Of a DNA stretch of 64,000 nucleotides, positions 20,701-34,282 are shown one piece after another. Both the position numbers and the translations under genes were made by a program. The stretch comes from Hyalella azteca (taxonomy: Eukaryota; Arthropoda; Malacostraca; Amphipoda; Hyalellidae). How positions within the stretch are numbered: position 1 is the first letter of the stretch; each line of letters opens with the position of its first letter. Location: assembly GCF_000764305.2 (NCBI RefSeq), contig NW_025941560.1, positions 1 to 64,000 on the forward strand, read 5' to 3'. The notes under the pieces are model-generated. The model saw only the letters and a program-made list of their open reading frames with translations, ran no database searches and was not told the DNA's origin.

Positions 20701-22290
20701 GCCGCAAACTCCGTTACAAAGGAAAAACCTTTTTTCAACTTTGTGGCCACTAAAATATTCCGTACTCGTTTTCACACGGCTTCACTAAAATCGTAAAAAT
20801 GCGTTAGGATAACAAAATGAAAAGGCACTGTAGATCTGGACGCCATGAAGGTTTCCGTCCGCTTTACGAGTAACTGCACCTATTGAATTGTAATAGTTGG
20901 TACAATTGAACTGCACCCATGATTGTAGCTATTAGTTGCTAGTTTTCAGTAAGAAATAACACCTGCAGAGACCCTCATATGGTTGTTGGTGCTATTTAGG
21001 TAGTGCAATTAATTATTCTGCATAACTATTTTAATCAATTAGTGCAAATTTCCTTCTATTGTCTGTTGTCTGCTTGCATTTGATTGTGCCATTAAACCTG
21101 AAAATTTTACTACGCTGAATAATTTTTGAGTTATCTGAAACTATATTTTTGTACTAACACACAAAAGTATCTCTTGCATTGATTTAAGTTTTATCTTCCA
21201 GCACCACTAGCCCATGCCACTGTGCGCTAGTAGAATAAAAGAGAGCACAAGAAGAACTTAAAAAGGTTCTCCCAGGTTCTATGTTGATTTAATGGCACAA
21301 TATTACGACACAATTTTAGTAGCGACCTCCATGCAACATGGAAACCTTGAAGGACACAGCGCTACTTATGTAGGGGTCAACCCCAAGCTCTCGATGAAAT
21401 GTTTATTTTAGTCGTCACGTCTAGCACGGATCGACGGTGTCAAAATAGAGGCAATGTTGTGAGTGAGCTGACAACATTGTTTGCCAATTCATGATATGTA
21501 TAGTGGTTAATTTGGAAATGCTTGGAAAATTACGATAGTACGGCTACAATGTTCCATAAATCATAACAAATATCAAATTTGTGATTATAATTATCTTCAT
21601 GCAAAGACGGTAAATTTCGAATAGGCTCTATTATGCTAGTCAATTAATTACAAATCTAGCCAAGTTACAGGAATTATTTTTATTCTGTGGAAATCTTATC
21701 TTGGAATTTAGGATACAATTCTTCGATAGACAAAGAACATTTCTTGCTATTTGCCTGAACAATCTCAGTTGTTCATCACGAATGCTAATTTCATTAGTGC
21801 ATCAAAAACTTGAACTAACGGCGTCTGCTCTGAGAAGGCTGATCTCATGACACCGATGCTGCAATTAATGTAATTTTTGAAACGCGGAGACGCGCTGAAT
21901 TTATTTGCTGCTGCTCAAGTCAATTAAGCCCAGCGATGGAAGTAGATTACTGTGGATCACGAGACACGATACGGGTCAAATATTTGCTAGGTTGTGATGA
22001 TAGATTTTGGTTTGAGTTGGGAATTAGAGGAGTTGGTAAAAAATTCAGGTTTTGAGAAACAAAATTTCCGACTTGAAGAAATTTAAGATTAAATGAAACA
22101 GCAATCAGAAAGATTCATAAACAGACAATCAATGAATATGTTGCACATGATAATTTGATTGCAATGATTATGAAGAATTTAAGTTTAAATTGCATTGAAG
22201 TTTTTATTATTTCCTGATAAAGGTAGTCAGTGAATACATGTACGGTGAAACGCTCCACTTCAAGTGCCAACAATTGGACCAGGCTTACGG
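17785..22290. other. No gene recognised
   Basis: Long AT-rich stretch. GC-richer islands at about 20.10-20.20 kb and 20.47-20.62 kb give overlapping open frames on both strands with no motif, and could be old interspersed repeats. Nothing else is supported. Confidence 0.35.
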
Positions 22291-22294
22291 TATC

Positions 22295-22540
22295 CTGAGA
22301 TGAATAAGCTACACTGCCGTAGGCTGGATATGAATCGTTATGCATGAGGCCTACATCTGATGCAGCATGAAGGAGTTTTGATTCAGTTGTCTGCAGCAGA
22401 TGTCCAGCATCGCCTCCATCTGTCACCAGACAACTGCAATATATTGACGTTCCAATCCAGCTTGTTGAGCCCAACGCAACACGTGCAGCGTTTTGGGGTC
22501 TTGATTGTGCCTCTTGTTTTGCGTTATTTGGAGAATGATA
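22295..22540 (-). CDS. Exon candidate, unknown protein
   Basis: The minus-strand frame is open from a possible acceptor (tgttctctag at about 22541) to a good donor (GATACC/GTAAGCCTGG near 22295), about 80 codons, Ser/Ala-rich and without cysteine clusters or membrane helices. The composition is coding-like compared with the flanks. No neighbour exon with matching phase was found, and no family is recognised. Confidence 0.25.
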
Positions 22541-22552
22541 TCTAGAGAACAT

Positions 22553-25410
22553 TTAGTTACCGCTTTAGGTAACACATGAAATGATGCCTGATAATGTAAA
22601 TTTTAGAGAAAGAACAGTTATTTTAGAATGCGGCATAAAGCTTGGTCCATGAATGCATGGTGCAGAGTTTAATTCCACGACAAATTTCAAAGAAAGTATA
22701 GAGCGACACGCCAACTACGTAAGACTGGGGCCTGTTTACATATTTTGGTATCTAGAATAACAGGCAGGTTATTCCTTATATAAAATGTCACGAAGTTATG
22801 AGACCACACAGCCGTTAGCATAACTGGATTCTTGGAAGTCGTGAACAAATGTATTCTGAATGCTGCCGGACCAGCGCACTTAGAATTGGACAGAGGCTGA
22901 CCTCTGCAGCGTCCAAAATACAATATGCATGCCACGCAATCGAGCCTGTCACGAAAAATACTGCAAATTTACCTTTCACCGAAGTTTTCTAAAAAAGAGG
23001 AACGTTTTCCGACAATATGCCCCAGCAGCCCAGGCTACGAATATTTGTCTCATATGATAACAATTTTACAACGATTGGGTGGAAAATTTTATAAATTTTG
23101 TCATGTAGCTTGAGAAAAATTCTAGCATCGGCTATCATTCAATTGCGAATGTGATCATTTCGGAATTTAGATCATTTGAATATTGAAATTGAATTTAGAT
23201 CATTTCGGAATAATAAATGAATATTCATTTCCAAGGTAAAATGGACTTGTAATAGTATAAGTTTTTCATCGTTTAATTGAACAAAGCTTACTTCTTTGTC
23301 TCACAAAGTTATTGCAAATGCATTTTATAAGTGTTACATTTTATTGGCCCTAAGAAAAAAAATTCAAAGACATCAATGATTGAGAGGGATTAAAGCGAAA
23401 GAAAAATTTCAATCAGGATGAAAATGACCGAAGAACTGTGAAAGGTATTCAAGGAACAACTTTTATGCATAGCTTGAAATTGCTTTGAACTTACAAAAAA
23501 CTTTGAACATTGCTTGTAACTTTGAAACTTTGCTTTAAACTTTGCTTGTAATTGATGGGTTATTATGTAGTGTAAGGGAACCGGTAGCACAATATATTAT
23601 TAAATATGAATTGTAAGTTGGTTTCATAATTTTAGAATAGCGTGAAATTCTTACCAGGGGAGATCTGGAACCACCGGAACATCGTCTGGAAATTTTCATT
23701 ACCTACATTATATTACAATTTCCTTAATGAATCCGTATTGTATATATTATTTCATCCATGATTGTACATTTTTTGCTTCTTGGCTAAAATCTACGTTTTA
23801 TTTTTTGCGATTTAATACATGTAAAGGCATGTTAATAATGAAATTTTGGGGATATATATATTTATATTCAAATGTGTCTCGATATTAAACTTAATTTGAA
23901 ATATAATCCTTATGAAGTATAGTCGTTTCTTTTTAAATAGCGAACTCGATCGCATCTCACGTTCCTCCCGTTACAAGTGATGGAACGATCAACTCCAGAT
24001 CCGCTCCAGACCAGCTCTCGTTGGCTTCAGCAAGTTTTTGAAAAGTTGAAAAGTTTATCATGAGTTTTATAATTTACGCTCATCAGCAGCCAGAGCATGA
24101 GCGTCTCTGAATCGATTGCGCATTGTAAAATATTCCTGGGATATCTGAAGAGGCCATTAAATCGATGCTTGAAATATTTTAAACGATTTGTCATTCGTGG
24201 CTACACAAGATGCTAGCGAATTTACCAGTGTTTTATTGATTAGTTTGAATACCAGTCGAATTCTGTCACAAAAATTCTAAATAATAATAACATAAATAAA
24301 TATATAATATAAATCAAGCAATTATGGAATAAAAAAGAATGTGAAAATATAAGAATGTATATAATGTATATTCAGTATATAAAGAAAGTAAAAATGTAAA
24401 TATAAAATTGGAATCCTCACACACAACAGAAGCATCATCATAATGTGATCATCATAACGCCTATAAACAAACCCCTGAGCTCTGCCATCCCAGCAACTAA
24501 TAAGGCTCACGGCAATAATAAGTCATTATAGCTCACTTCCCCCTGGCCCAAGAGTCCTCTCCATCGGTGAAGAGTCTACTTATAGTTTAAATAGGAATAG
24601 AATTACGGAAATAACACAAGTATTCTGACATCTGAAGAGTAAGATTAGTTCATTTACCATTTGATGGAAGTCAATCTCCAATGCATGGGGATTGAATAAT
24701 AACATAATTCAGTAGTAAGTGAATAACTCCATAATAAATTGACATTATTCAACATTACTCTACGCGCGATTTTGTCTAACCTGCTTGGTATTCACTGATT
24801 ATAACTACACTTATGCTCACTGAGCTGTATATAGTATTGAAAAAATATAATAATTGAAAAACAACAACAAATTAAAATGTCAACAAAGAGGGTGTACATG
24901 AATTTATTTTAACGGCCGACTTAATCTCTAAAAATGCTTAGCGATTCAACAAAATCAAGGTAAAACGAATTGACGATTTTGAATCCCTAATAAAGATTTT
25001 GCAGTAAAAGTGAACCTTTGAATGTATAAAATCCCGCAACTTAAATAGAAAAGAGTATTTATGTTTTAAGCATATATACGTGAATGTCTCCCTGTCTGTT
25101 AAAATTCGGTAGTCGTAAATATGTAGGATCTGTTCGGATGCCTGTCGCGTCGGGATATTACCTGGCAATAAAATTTTATTTTTAACGGTGGAATCAATAG
25201 TGACATTGAAAAAAATGGAGGGTAGTTAGACTGGAAATGGAAATGTATTTTTACTTTGGTAAATCCAAGTTTTAATCATAAAATTAAATATACAAGTTTA
25301 ATTTACATTTCAAACTGAGCAATTTACTAGGAGTTCAATGTAATAGGTGGGTTTGAATAGTTCTGTCTTCAATTCAGGCACCAGCTGTTCAAAATTTTAG
25401 CTGGATATGT
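22553..25410. other. No gene recognised
   Basis: AT-rich DNA with loose repeats such as the aactttg/ctttg-rich patch near 23480-23550. Open frames are short and unsupported. Confidence 0.35.
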
Positions 25411-25530
25411 AATGACGAGATTCGGGATGACGAGATTCGGGATGACGAGATTCGGGATGACGAGATTCGGGATGACGAGATTCGAGATGACGAGATTCGG
25501 GATGACGGGATTCGGGATGACGAGAGTCAG
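25411..25530. repeat. 15-bp minisatellite
   Basis: Eight near-perfect copies of gatgacgagattcgg. The unit is a multiple of three, so the minus strand reads a spurious five-residue repeat (NLVIP). Confidence 0.95.
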
Positions 25531-28500
25531 AATAATTAAGTTGCTAGTTTGTGATATGAACGTCATGGCTAAAGTGCGCTGAAATTCTCAAAGTTCTATG
25601 CATTGGTTAAACGACCAAGTTTTGTGCGAGTGGTCATTTTTGAGATTGTGAAAAAGTTTGATTGATGCTTACTTATACCTGAGGTGAAAAATTGTTCAGA
25701 TATTGACCTTCACGCTTCCTTCTATGGTTAATTACAATGTTCGGCAAGAAATCAAGCAAATTTACTAGAGTCGCCCTTATTTTTATAATCCCCACCCCCT
25801 AATTTAGTTTCGATCAACAATAAAAAAAAATTCTGACGCAATATGAGCGCAATTAATTGGACTATATTTAGAGGTAGGTCAATGATGGTGAAGTTTCCAG
25901 CAATCTGGCCATTAATGCGTTTAATTGAATCATTACAGTGTTGGATCCGTTCGACAATCTTTGTGGTTAGTGGTTTCTGTTAGAGAAGAATAATGATTAA
26001 TTGAGTCTATCCGTCATAATGACCATGAATGGCTATTAGTTCATAATTCAAAAATGAACAAATGAATGAAATGAAACGAATTTGATGGAGGACGTCTTCT
26101 GAAAGAGGCGCAAGATTCACCAAGAGACTAATTCAACTTGTGTGTATGTGATTTCCTTCCTAAATTTATGATCATTTTGATGTTGCTTTGACGACGATAA
26201 TTACAACATATTATGAGTTTTGCAAGATTGTAGACATTTTTTATTAGAACAGCAAGAAAAAGGAAAAAAATTTGCTGCCCACGAGGAAAGAAGCGTCGTA
26301 GTAATAAGAATAATTATTGCACGGCGACATCAAGTATATCAGTTCCAGTATTCTACTGGTCGCATCTCATACAACAAACAGTTCAACAGAAAATGCTGAG
26401 AAGAAGGAAAAATATAATAATGTGTGTAAAGATGCTGTTGGATGTATTGAGAGCACCAAAGAAAAATGGGGTAAAAAATCTCACTCCTGTCCACGTTACA
26501 GCACTGAATAGAACCCAAATTTCAAATCTTTCGGTTGTTTTCATTGTAGCAGTGATTGTCAAAGTTTGGAATATAATATTGATGAACTTGCTCTGAAATT
26601 GAATTCAATTCCCTTCGTTGTACGTTGAGTTGCATTAATTGAGGAATACAGCGAGTTATTAATTAACAATGGACCACAATGACGACTACGTCTTCGAATT
26701 GCGAGGGTCATAGTCAAATGTTCCTTGACATTAAGAAAGAATCATGTTTAAAGCTTCTAATTAACGAGTTTTCCGCGGTTTAAAGCATTACACTAATGCC
26801 AGTCTAGCGTTGCAACTGAGATGTAATTTGATTAACCACATTAAAAACTTTGACCTCCTTGAGCTACCGTTAAATGTTAAAATCACAGGCCCGATTTTGT
26901 ATAGAATATTTTTATCGAAAAAGCAACAAATTCGAGGGTGAGATATCGAAAATTGGGAAAACAATTTTTTCACACCAAACAAGGACCACCCTTATGTTTA
27001 CCTTAAAAATATGTTTTAAAAGTAATTTATGAGTTCGTTTCAGAAAAAAATAAGTAGAGATATAACCAATCAGTGGAATTCCTTAGTTCATAAGTACATA
27101 TTATTTCCATCTTGACTTATATATGAATCAATTATCGGTTTTTCTTATTTGTAACTAAATATTCCTGGAAGTAAACAATTTCATGTGGATTTGAATTGAA
27201 AAATGTTCATTCCGCTATTCAAAATTGAACGTGAGAATTGGCCGTGAAAGCAGCTTGCATGTCGCTGGATCGCTACAGGCAACATCACGCCGGCCGAGAA
27301 CTACGAGTAAAAATTGCAAATGGAATTCATTTGGTTTGGGGCGCAACTCGTTTGGACTCAATGAAATAAGTAATTAAGTTATACGCTCGCTCAAAATTTC
27401 GGTGGCAACTGCCAGCTGCGAGTAACTGTTGGATTAAACGAAGTACACAATGATTAAACGATTTAGTAACAATGTTATTTTTACTATGTTTCATATATGG
27501 GAAAGATTTTTTATTAAGAACGATATTTTATTAACAACGATATTCCCCTTATGTTTTCTGTTTCATTGTGTGCTTAGTCAGATATTGTTTTGTTTATTTA
27601 AGGAATATTTAAGCAAGACCAGAAAATAGTAATCCTATACAATAACTGGGTGACACGTGTCTAATACAGAAATGAATGTATAGCTGCTGACAAAAAGTAT
27701 TTATGCTAACATTTTAATTATGAGTAGATTTTTTATTGTAAGCAGAATATAAGACAGTATTGACATTTTTGTCCTCTATTTGAGGTGATGCGACACATTT
27801 AAATTATTGGTTGCGATTCATAAGGTGTGCATATCATACAATGAGGCGTCAAGATTGCTGGAGACTCGTTCAACATTAATTCCCGATGGTTAAAAATTAT
27901 TTCATGTAAAGTTTGCCTTAAAAAAAAATCCGAGCGAAATTTTTGTTTTGCACGTGCCTATGATATCACTTCATGGTCAATGCCTGCAACATACGAGTTT
28001 TCATATGAAGTCTATTACAACAAGAACATGGACTTCAGAGGAGTGCGTTGTGGAATTTGTTCGCTGTTGTCCCTGCAGCGGCGATGTTTGTGTTGGTTTG
28101 TCTTGCGTCTTCGGCGGCCCAAACCCTCTAAACCGATTAAGGCTTGATTGATTTCAGGAGGCGCTTCTATTTGCTGACAGGGAATTGTTTTTTCTTCAGA
28201 TTTTTGAGGTTTGATTCTGGAATTCCATCAAATTAGGATCATCGAAGCCCTCGGTGGAGATTTGAGAAAGTAAAAAGCTGGAGTTTGTTTAGTGACTCAT
28301 CTAGCGATTCTGTATTGAGCCTGAGTTTTTATGAAAGAAAAGAAAAAGAAAGATAACTTTACTTGACGGCTTTTTGAATTGAGTTTATCCATTTTTTCAA
28401 CGATGTTCTAACTTTTGAAATTGTCACACATTTTTAAATTTCAAGTTATCACCACCTCATCTGACTTGAATTTTCGTTCAAATGATTATTTTTTAATTAA

Positions 28501-28586
28501 TTTAAGAACGGATTTAGAGCATGCGTGTCCAATCAATGCCTAACATCAGTACAATGTTTTTCAGTGGATACGACATTTTTCCTGTA
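25531..28586. other. No gene recognised
   Basis: AT-rich with scattered short frames. On the plus strand near 28088 a signal-peptide-like start (MFVLVCLASSAAQTL) follows a ctgcag acceptor-like site but stops after 15 codons. Confidence 0.35.
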
Positions 28587-28676
28587 GCCCCAGGAATATT
28601 TACGGTGTCAAAGTCACACGAAAATATATTCCCATCGCCCCAGGATATTTACGGTGTCAAAGTCACACGAAAAAAT
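28587..28676. repeat. 50-bp tandem duplication
   Basis: Two copies of a block containing tttacggtgtcaaagtcaca, start to start 50 bp apart, differing by a few bases. Confidence 0.85.
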
Positions 28677-29835
28677 TTATTAAATTATAATGAAATTGGT
28701 TTCAAAAAAAGGCGAAGCTAACAGCGTACTGTAAAATTAAGGGAAGCGACTGGGTAAAAAAAAATTCTATATTTGCTGATCGACTTCTGAGAAACTTCAG
28801 GCACATATATTAAACATTAATACAAGAACTTTTTGGTCTTTAGAATTTTCAGAGAAAATGAAGGAAAACGTGAGATAACGGAAAAAGAGGAACTTTTATA
28901 CATCTATCTTCTCATACATCTTTCGATTTGTTATGCAAATATCTAGCGACTTTTGAGGTAATTTTTTCCAATATCTTAAAATGATAATTTACATTTTCTC
29001 CCTAACCTTGTCAATTCCTAATGTTTTGGCAATTCAAAATCCAAACAATAGATAAATCAGACATAAAGGCTTCTAGTCTAGATCTTCTTTTTACGAATGG
29101 AATGATATGTCTCTCGATGCTGTAGGTCGAAAATCACAGGAGGTGACAGATTTTAGTATGCATATTTTTGAAATTTCATTTGTTCATGTGATCCAAATAA
29201 GTAAAATTGAATGAAAAAATTCAGATTCTAAAAAATGCTTGATACTTTATCCCCAGCTTCCCCTCGCCTATTACTCATATTGAGCATAATCGTGCTTATT
29301 GTTTTCCAGTTAAACGCGAACAAAAATATATAAATGCAATTTTTCGTAAACTTCATTTTAGCAAAAAATTATCATAAACTAGTCATTTTATACAAATTAG
29401 AAACTGCCTCACGCAAAAACTATAAAAGCACGCACAGACAGTAGTTTGCTGCGTTAGACGTGCCTTATCAACAGCTTCGGAATAATCTAAAAATTAATTT
29501 AATTAACGTGAGTAATAATCCATAACTACTGACAGGGATTAGCAGCAATTTAAATTAATCAGTAATTATAATTTTTGGCTTAACAATCATTCCATTTTGA
29601 GAGCTTCCCGTTTTTTCGGTTTTGTAAACATCCAGAATTTATTCGCTCACGCTTTAGAGTTTAGAGTATAGCTGGAGCGGACTTCTCGGCACAGCGCAAT
29701 TGTAAATAACCAGAGTCTGAAATACAAGTGCGTAAACTCGGTGTCTTTTATGCGCACTAAACCTGCAAGCAGTGCTAGAGTTGCAACAGACGTAGTCCCC
29801 CAGCACTACAAATTTATTTCAAGAAATATTTGTAA
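28677..29835. other. No gene recognised
   Basis: AT-rich; no supported exon or element. Confidence 0.35.
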
Positions 29836-29962
29836 TAAAATGTTATAGAATGTTATAAAACGGGTTACAATGTTATAAATCATTATAAGGTGTTATGAAA
29901 TGCTATAAAATGTTCTAAAATGTTATAAAATGTCATTAAATATCATAAAAAGTTATAAAATA
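29836..29962. repeat. Degenerate short tandem repeat (aaatgttataa type)
   Basis: About a dozen imperfect copies of a 10-11 bp unit close to aaatgttataa. Confidence 0.75.
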
Positions 29963-30956
29963 ACAATTTTACAAATTTCATGTGTTCATTCAGAATGCTT
30001 CACGCAAAAACTATAGCACGTAAATACCTACATACACGGTTTGTTGCGCTGGACGCAACTTTTTCGCAACTACAAAATTAACCGAAAAAACGGATAAGCC
30101 AAAATATTCGATTTATTTTACCCGGACTCAACCTCACAAGTTGTGCATGCAGTGAATGCTGAAACAGTTAAGGATGTAATTTGGACTAATGCTCGATAAG
30201 CCCCTGCTTCCTTAAGTGGCGTATTTTATAATGAATATCTAGAGTTCGCGCACCTGGTTCGGCAAAAAAGCGAAAAAAAAACGAATGGAAATTTTCTTAT
30301 TTTAGTAAACTTTGAAAAAAGTTTTCATGCACTCTCCAAGGTATTCTGTTTTGAGAAGATACTGAATTATTTAAATGCTTTACATTAGACGGGAAGCTGA
30401 GGGGAATTGAAACTTGCTTGCAGCCTTCAGCAAACTACGAACTTCTAATTTCTTCAAATTCTAGTGGTAAAAATTTAGCATGTTTGTTTCATACGCAATT
30501 ATGACGATAGTAAGTTACTTTGCATTCCATTTCGGGGTTTATAGGGCCCCTGCATTCCATGTCGGGGTTTAATGGGAACTGAAATAAATTTTATACTTAT
30601 ACGTTAATGAATAATTTGAACGAGGATCATGCATGAAAGAGTCCGGAATATATTTTAAAAATAATGCTGAAAATAACCAAGATTGAACCGAATAGTAAAT
30701 ATGTCAGAGAAAAGATGTGGCAGAATTGCGTCGAATTACGTGGTCTGACAAAAATATTTCCTGGAATTCATTTCCTGTTTAATTCGTAAAAATTAGGAGA
30801 CCATGTAATTCGATCGTTAATAACATAGTTGGTCCTTAAATATAAACTATATTCGATAATCTACACAAATAAATTTATAACTGTTTTTTATATGTGCGGA
30901 AACTATTTTTGAATATTTTCAAGTTCACGGCAGTTGTTTGCCAGATCTCATTACAG

Positions 30957-31067
30957 CTGCCGCCCTTGGCCGGGTCGGACGAAAACACAAGCATTAATAG
31001 GATTCCTTGTATGGATACGAGCGCAGTGGATTACACGGTGGTAAACAGGACCACCCATCAGAGATGA
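30957..31067 (+). CDS. Exon candidate, unknown protein
   Basis: After a reasonable acceptor (ttgccagatctcattacag) a GC-richer frame of 36 codons runs to a TGA: LPPLAGSDENTSINRIPCMD, then TSAVDYTVVNRTTHQR. It would be a terminal exon. The tandem repeat at 31049 overlaps its end, and two AATAAA-type sequences lie at about 31229 and beyond. No upstream exon was identified and no family is recognised. Confidence 0.3.
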   Translation: MPPLAGSDENTSINRIPCMDTSAVDYTVVNRTTHQR

Positions 31068-31145
31068 TATTCAGAACCACCCATCACCCATCAGGGATGA
31101 TATTCAAGCCACCCATCACCCATCAGGGATGATATTCAAGCCCCA
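31049..31145. repeat. Tandem repeat of about 32-40 bp
   Basis: Three copies of ccacccatcagggatgatat, with an extra cacccat duplication in two of them. Confidence 0.88.
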
Positions 31146-31716
31146 TCATTATCCACCGTCTTGTCCTGCTATTCAGATGACAACTCGCTCTCGCCCGCGG
31201 CTGTCTGGTGATTTCCTCCAAGCCGGCAATAAAAATTGTGGTCAGTGAAGACTTGGTTTTAATTCCAAGGTAAGTATATGGATGCCTGACTCTATGTAAT
31301 TATTCTCACTGAGCAAAATCACAGTGTCTCTGATGCTTGGTGAATATATTATGGTGTAAATTATTTGAATTGTGTTTCAAAAAGATTTGTTAAACAGGAG
31401 ACAAGGTTCCGATTTTTAAATTAGTTATAGGAAAAATCAAATATATGTCTCATTATATCAACACAATCATATTAGCTTCCATCCAATTTATTTTCATTTT
31501 AGCAATGTTCCTTTAGGGCGATTTTAAATAGTATAACAAAATAAATTAAACAGTTACAAGTTTACAATTTTTAAATTCGAGAATATGTGCTTTAACAGTT
31601 GTAGCACCGAGAGGGAAGTGAGTCCAATTAATTTTGGAATTGATTTTAGTTAGTTTTAAATATAAGGGTAAGTACATCATAAAATTATTTCCTTAATTAT
31701 TTTTAATTTTTTTAGG

Positions 31717-31849
31717 ATGCTTGATGCTGTTTGATTTTAAATATTCAGCTGAGGCATGCCTGGTATTGAGACTGGGCAGACGTATATGCAAACAAATATC
31801 AATTCAAGAAACATAACGGCTGTGAAGCAGTAGAATAGTTGATCAAAGG
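31717..31849 (+). ncRNA. Possible non-coding exon
   Basis: A stretch bounded by a strong acceptor (taatttttttag) and a strong donor (TCAAAG/GTAAGG) with no long open frame across it. Two other GTAAGT donors lie just upstream, at about 31270 and 31671, on the same strand. Together they could be spliced exons of a long non-coding RNA or a 5' untranslated region. This rests only on splice consensus. Confidence 0.2.
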
Positions 31850-33676
31850 TAAGGTTTATTTAGTGTTTTTTTAATTTAAAATATATTTAACTGGGGCGAG
31901 TATTTGTAACAGAGTAATATGCTGCTCACTTCTATGGGACCGGGTTTCATCTTTGAGTGATGCAATACCGTATACGATATTGAAACATTTCTCACAATCA
32001 AGGCGCTTCAAAAAATCAACTTAGATTTTCTGATGCAATAAATGTTATGGGGAGTTCCATGCTTTTCGACTTAAGAACATTTCGAGCAGATGGGAGGATA
32101 AAATGCAAATGTGCCATGAACCCGAAAGCTTTATTTTTTCTTTTCCGTCTTTGTATAATTTCAAATTATTTGAAGTCTCACTCATTTCGATGGTACAATT
32201 TATACTTGCCACGCGGTCTCCAAGTAACTAATACTGTTTAATTTTTAAATATTCTATTGTCAAGTTTCTTAGGATTATTTAAATTGGTTTTTCCATAGAA
32301 AGGCTTCAAAATTTGACTGCGTAAGCTTTAAGTGAGCAAAATTATTAAAGAACTCTGACTCTAGTCATATTGAAAAGTGAAGGAGAATCCGCGAACACGG
32401 ACGTTAACTGACATAAAAAGGGTGTTTTTTTTTACACGAAAAGAGTGTATTTTTTTGCTATCGTTCATTGAAGTTTCCATAATCATATCTGCCACATATG
32501 GGTACGCGCAACGTAATGGACAGCCATTTTGATCGCATTAACATATATAATGCAATAGATTGGCAGCGCTTCCTATCACGGCAATCCTTGACTGAGAATA
32601 TAGTGAACAACAGAGACGGACTCGGTCTCTTTTGTGGGGCTGTCAGCGGCTGGTTGTAGATGACACAAGTGTCACTTTATACGCTCGGCTCACCATTATC
32701 CCACTATCGCAGCATCTATGGCAAGGTTTTCTGTTGATGCTCCTACATTCATTTCTGGTCGCGGAAACGGCTTTATCTTTACTGAAATATCTTGTTAGCG
32801 TTATTTTCTTAGGCAAAATATATCGCTTCTTTGGCCGAATATTATTGAAAATTTGTTTTTGTACAAATCGTCCACTCCAAGCATTAAGAGGAAATTTTTG
32901 TGTTCTTGATCCACGAGTCATCTTCTGTCCCTTATCTACCCGACATGCGGTCCGGTGTCGCTCACCAGAATTATTACAGAGATTCTTGACTACCGACGAC
33001 GACTGCGCGGGGAGTTTCCGTTAATTAACCCTCCCTCCCCACTACAGTGCCCCCACCGTCTCCCCCTCCTTTTTTTTCTTTTAAAATTTTTTTAAGCCGC
33101 GCAGAGGGAAAAATTTGCTGCCGAACTACCACGTGCAGCTGCTGCGACGATGTCCCTTGGCTTTCTCTGAAGAACAAAGGAAATTTCCCCGTAAATATTG
33201 CGAGCTTTGATGCCGGGCGCGAGAAGAAAGAGTTGTATTGTTACGTCAGGAAGAAAGAGCATTACGTTCGTCTTATGTATAAAAACGGAATCAGTTGCAT
33301 CGTTTGGAGCAGGGTTTAAACTTACGTTCAGCTTAAGTGTAAAAAAATCAGCAAGTTGATTGTTCACGGTGGGCTTTTGAAGTTCAAACCTCTGTACACT
33401 ATCCAAACAAAAGGGACATTATCTAATACCTAGCTTTTTTGTACTAATCAATTGATCCTGAGAATTTCCATTGAGCCATAAAGAGTTTCATGATTAATTT
33501 TATTTCCTGTCATTATATAAACGGATTATCACTCACAAAAAATTACGTCGGACTTCGAGATTATTTAGAAGGCAAGCAAGTTCCCACCTCTGAAGAACCT
33601 TAGTTATTCATGGTTTCTATTCCCTAGTTCCCATTCGTCTAGAATAAAATGTTTCCCTTGGCAAAAGATATGTTAC
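31850..33676. other. No gene recognised
   Basis: The block 32.57-33.35 kb is GC-richer and open on both strands (frames up to 130 codons) with pyrimidine runs near 33040-33085. No motif is recognised; an old transposon or an upstream control region are both possible. Confidence 0.3.
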
Positions 33677-33777
33677 TGGATATTCGTGCATTCGTCTTGC
33701 CGGCAGATCGTGTTGAGAAAATCCCTCTGTAGTCGCACGGAATAACGGAATCTGGGAGCGTCGTGGGTTCTCCCCGG
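33677..33777 (-). CDS. Exon candidate of the 34-kb minus-strand gene
   Basis: Acceptor cacattattccag and donor CCA/GTAACA enclose 101 bp. It reads in phase 0 after the exon at 33861: APRFRYSVRLQRDFLNTICR, then QDECTNIQ, with two cysteines. The intron would be only 83 bp. A caution: the opposite strand here (aatctgggagcgtcgtgggttctcc) looks like the 3' half of a tRNA-derived repeat, so the coding reading may be accidental. Confidence 0.3.
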
Positions 33778-33860
33778 CTGGAATAATGTGTGGTAATTCA
33801 CAATACGACAAATATCTCGTTTCTCCCGTGCCTGGCCAGGGCAGCTTGCTTTACTTACAC

Positions 33861-34282
33861 CCGCCAGTTATCATTAACAATGTAGATGGGATAACTCACA
33901 TTGCATTTCATCAATTGCAACGCTGAATGCATCCAAAAGCTCGTGTCAAGCTCCAGACCTTTTCCGGCCTGCATGTGCACTTCCAGCTCCGACAGTCGGG
34001 TAGTTATGAAATCTGATGAGAGTAACAACACAGTCTGTTTATTCTGGCATTCTTCGTCTTCTGGAAGCAAATTAGTAGTTTTAGTTGTGTCGAGGGGAGG
34101 AGGATCGCCCCGGAGAAGGCTGTTAAGTGAAGCTGTGGTGTTTGGAAGGAATTTGCATCTGCAGTTCGAGTTGCGAGTCTGAGTGCAATTTATTTGATCT
34201 CGTTTTATGCTGAGGCAGCTTCTGATGCGTTCACAATCTATTAGAATGTAGCATACGGTTTCTATCCAAGCTGCATATATCA
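33861..34282 (-). CDS. Exon candidate, Cys-containing protein of unknown function
   Basis: A 422-bp stretch, open throughout, between a good acceptor (ttcgctttcag) and a possible donor (CGG/GTGTAAGT). It encodes about 140 residues: a hydrophobic start (IYAAWIETVCYILIDCER), a Cys-rich patch (NCTQTRNSNCRCKF), a Pro/Thr-rich linker (LLRGDPPPLDTTKTTNLLP) and a helical part (TTRLSELEVHMQAGKGLEL). Codon use is balanced and coding-like. Phases agree with the candidates on both sides. If the donor is not used, the frame ends at TAA 33855-33857. The family is not recognised; an extracellular or type II membrane protein is a guess from the hydrophobic start and the cysteines. Confidence 0.42.

Noticed and set aside
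25369..25566. Repeat-protein ORF (NLVIP repeats) on the minus strand
   Set aside because: It comes from a 15-bp minisatellite and has no flanking coding signal.
28088..28135. Signal-peptide-like start MFVLVCLASSAAQTL after an acceptor-like site
   Set aside because: Ends in a stop after 15 codons and no downstream exon was found.
32632..33024. Plus-strand ORF of 130 codons and its minus-strand counterpart
   Set aside because: Open on both strands without a motif, hydrophobic by base composition, no splice or promoter support.
33715..33790. tRNA-like B-box half (gggagcgtcgtgggttctcc) on the plus strand
   Set aside because: No matching acceptor stem, A box or cloverleaf could be formed; at most a tRNA-derived repeat relic. 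It does lower confidence in the exon called on the other strand.
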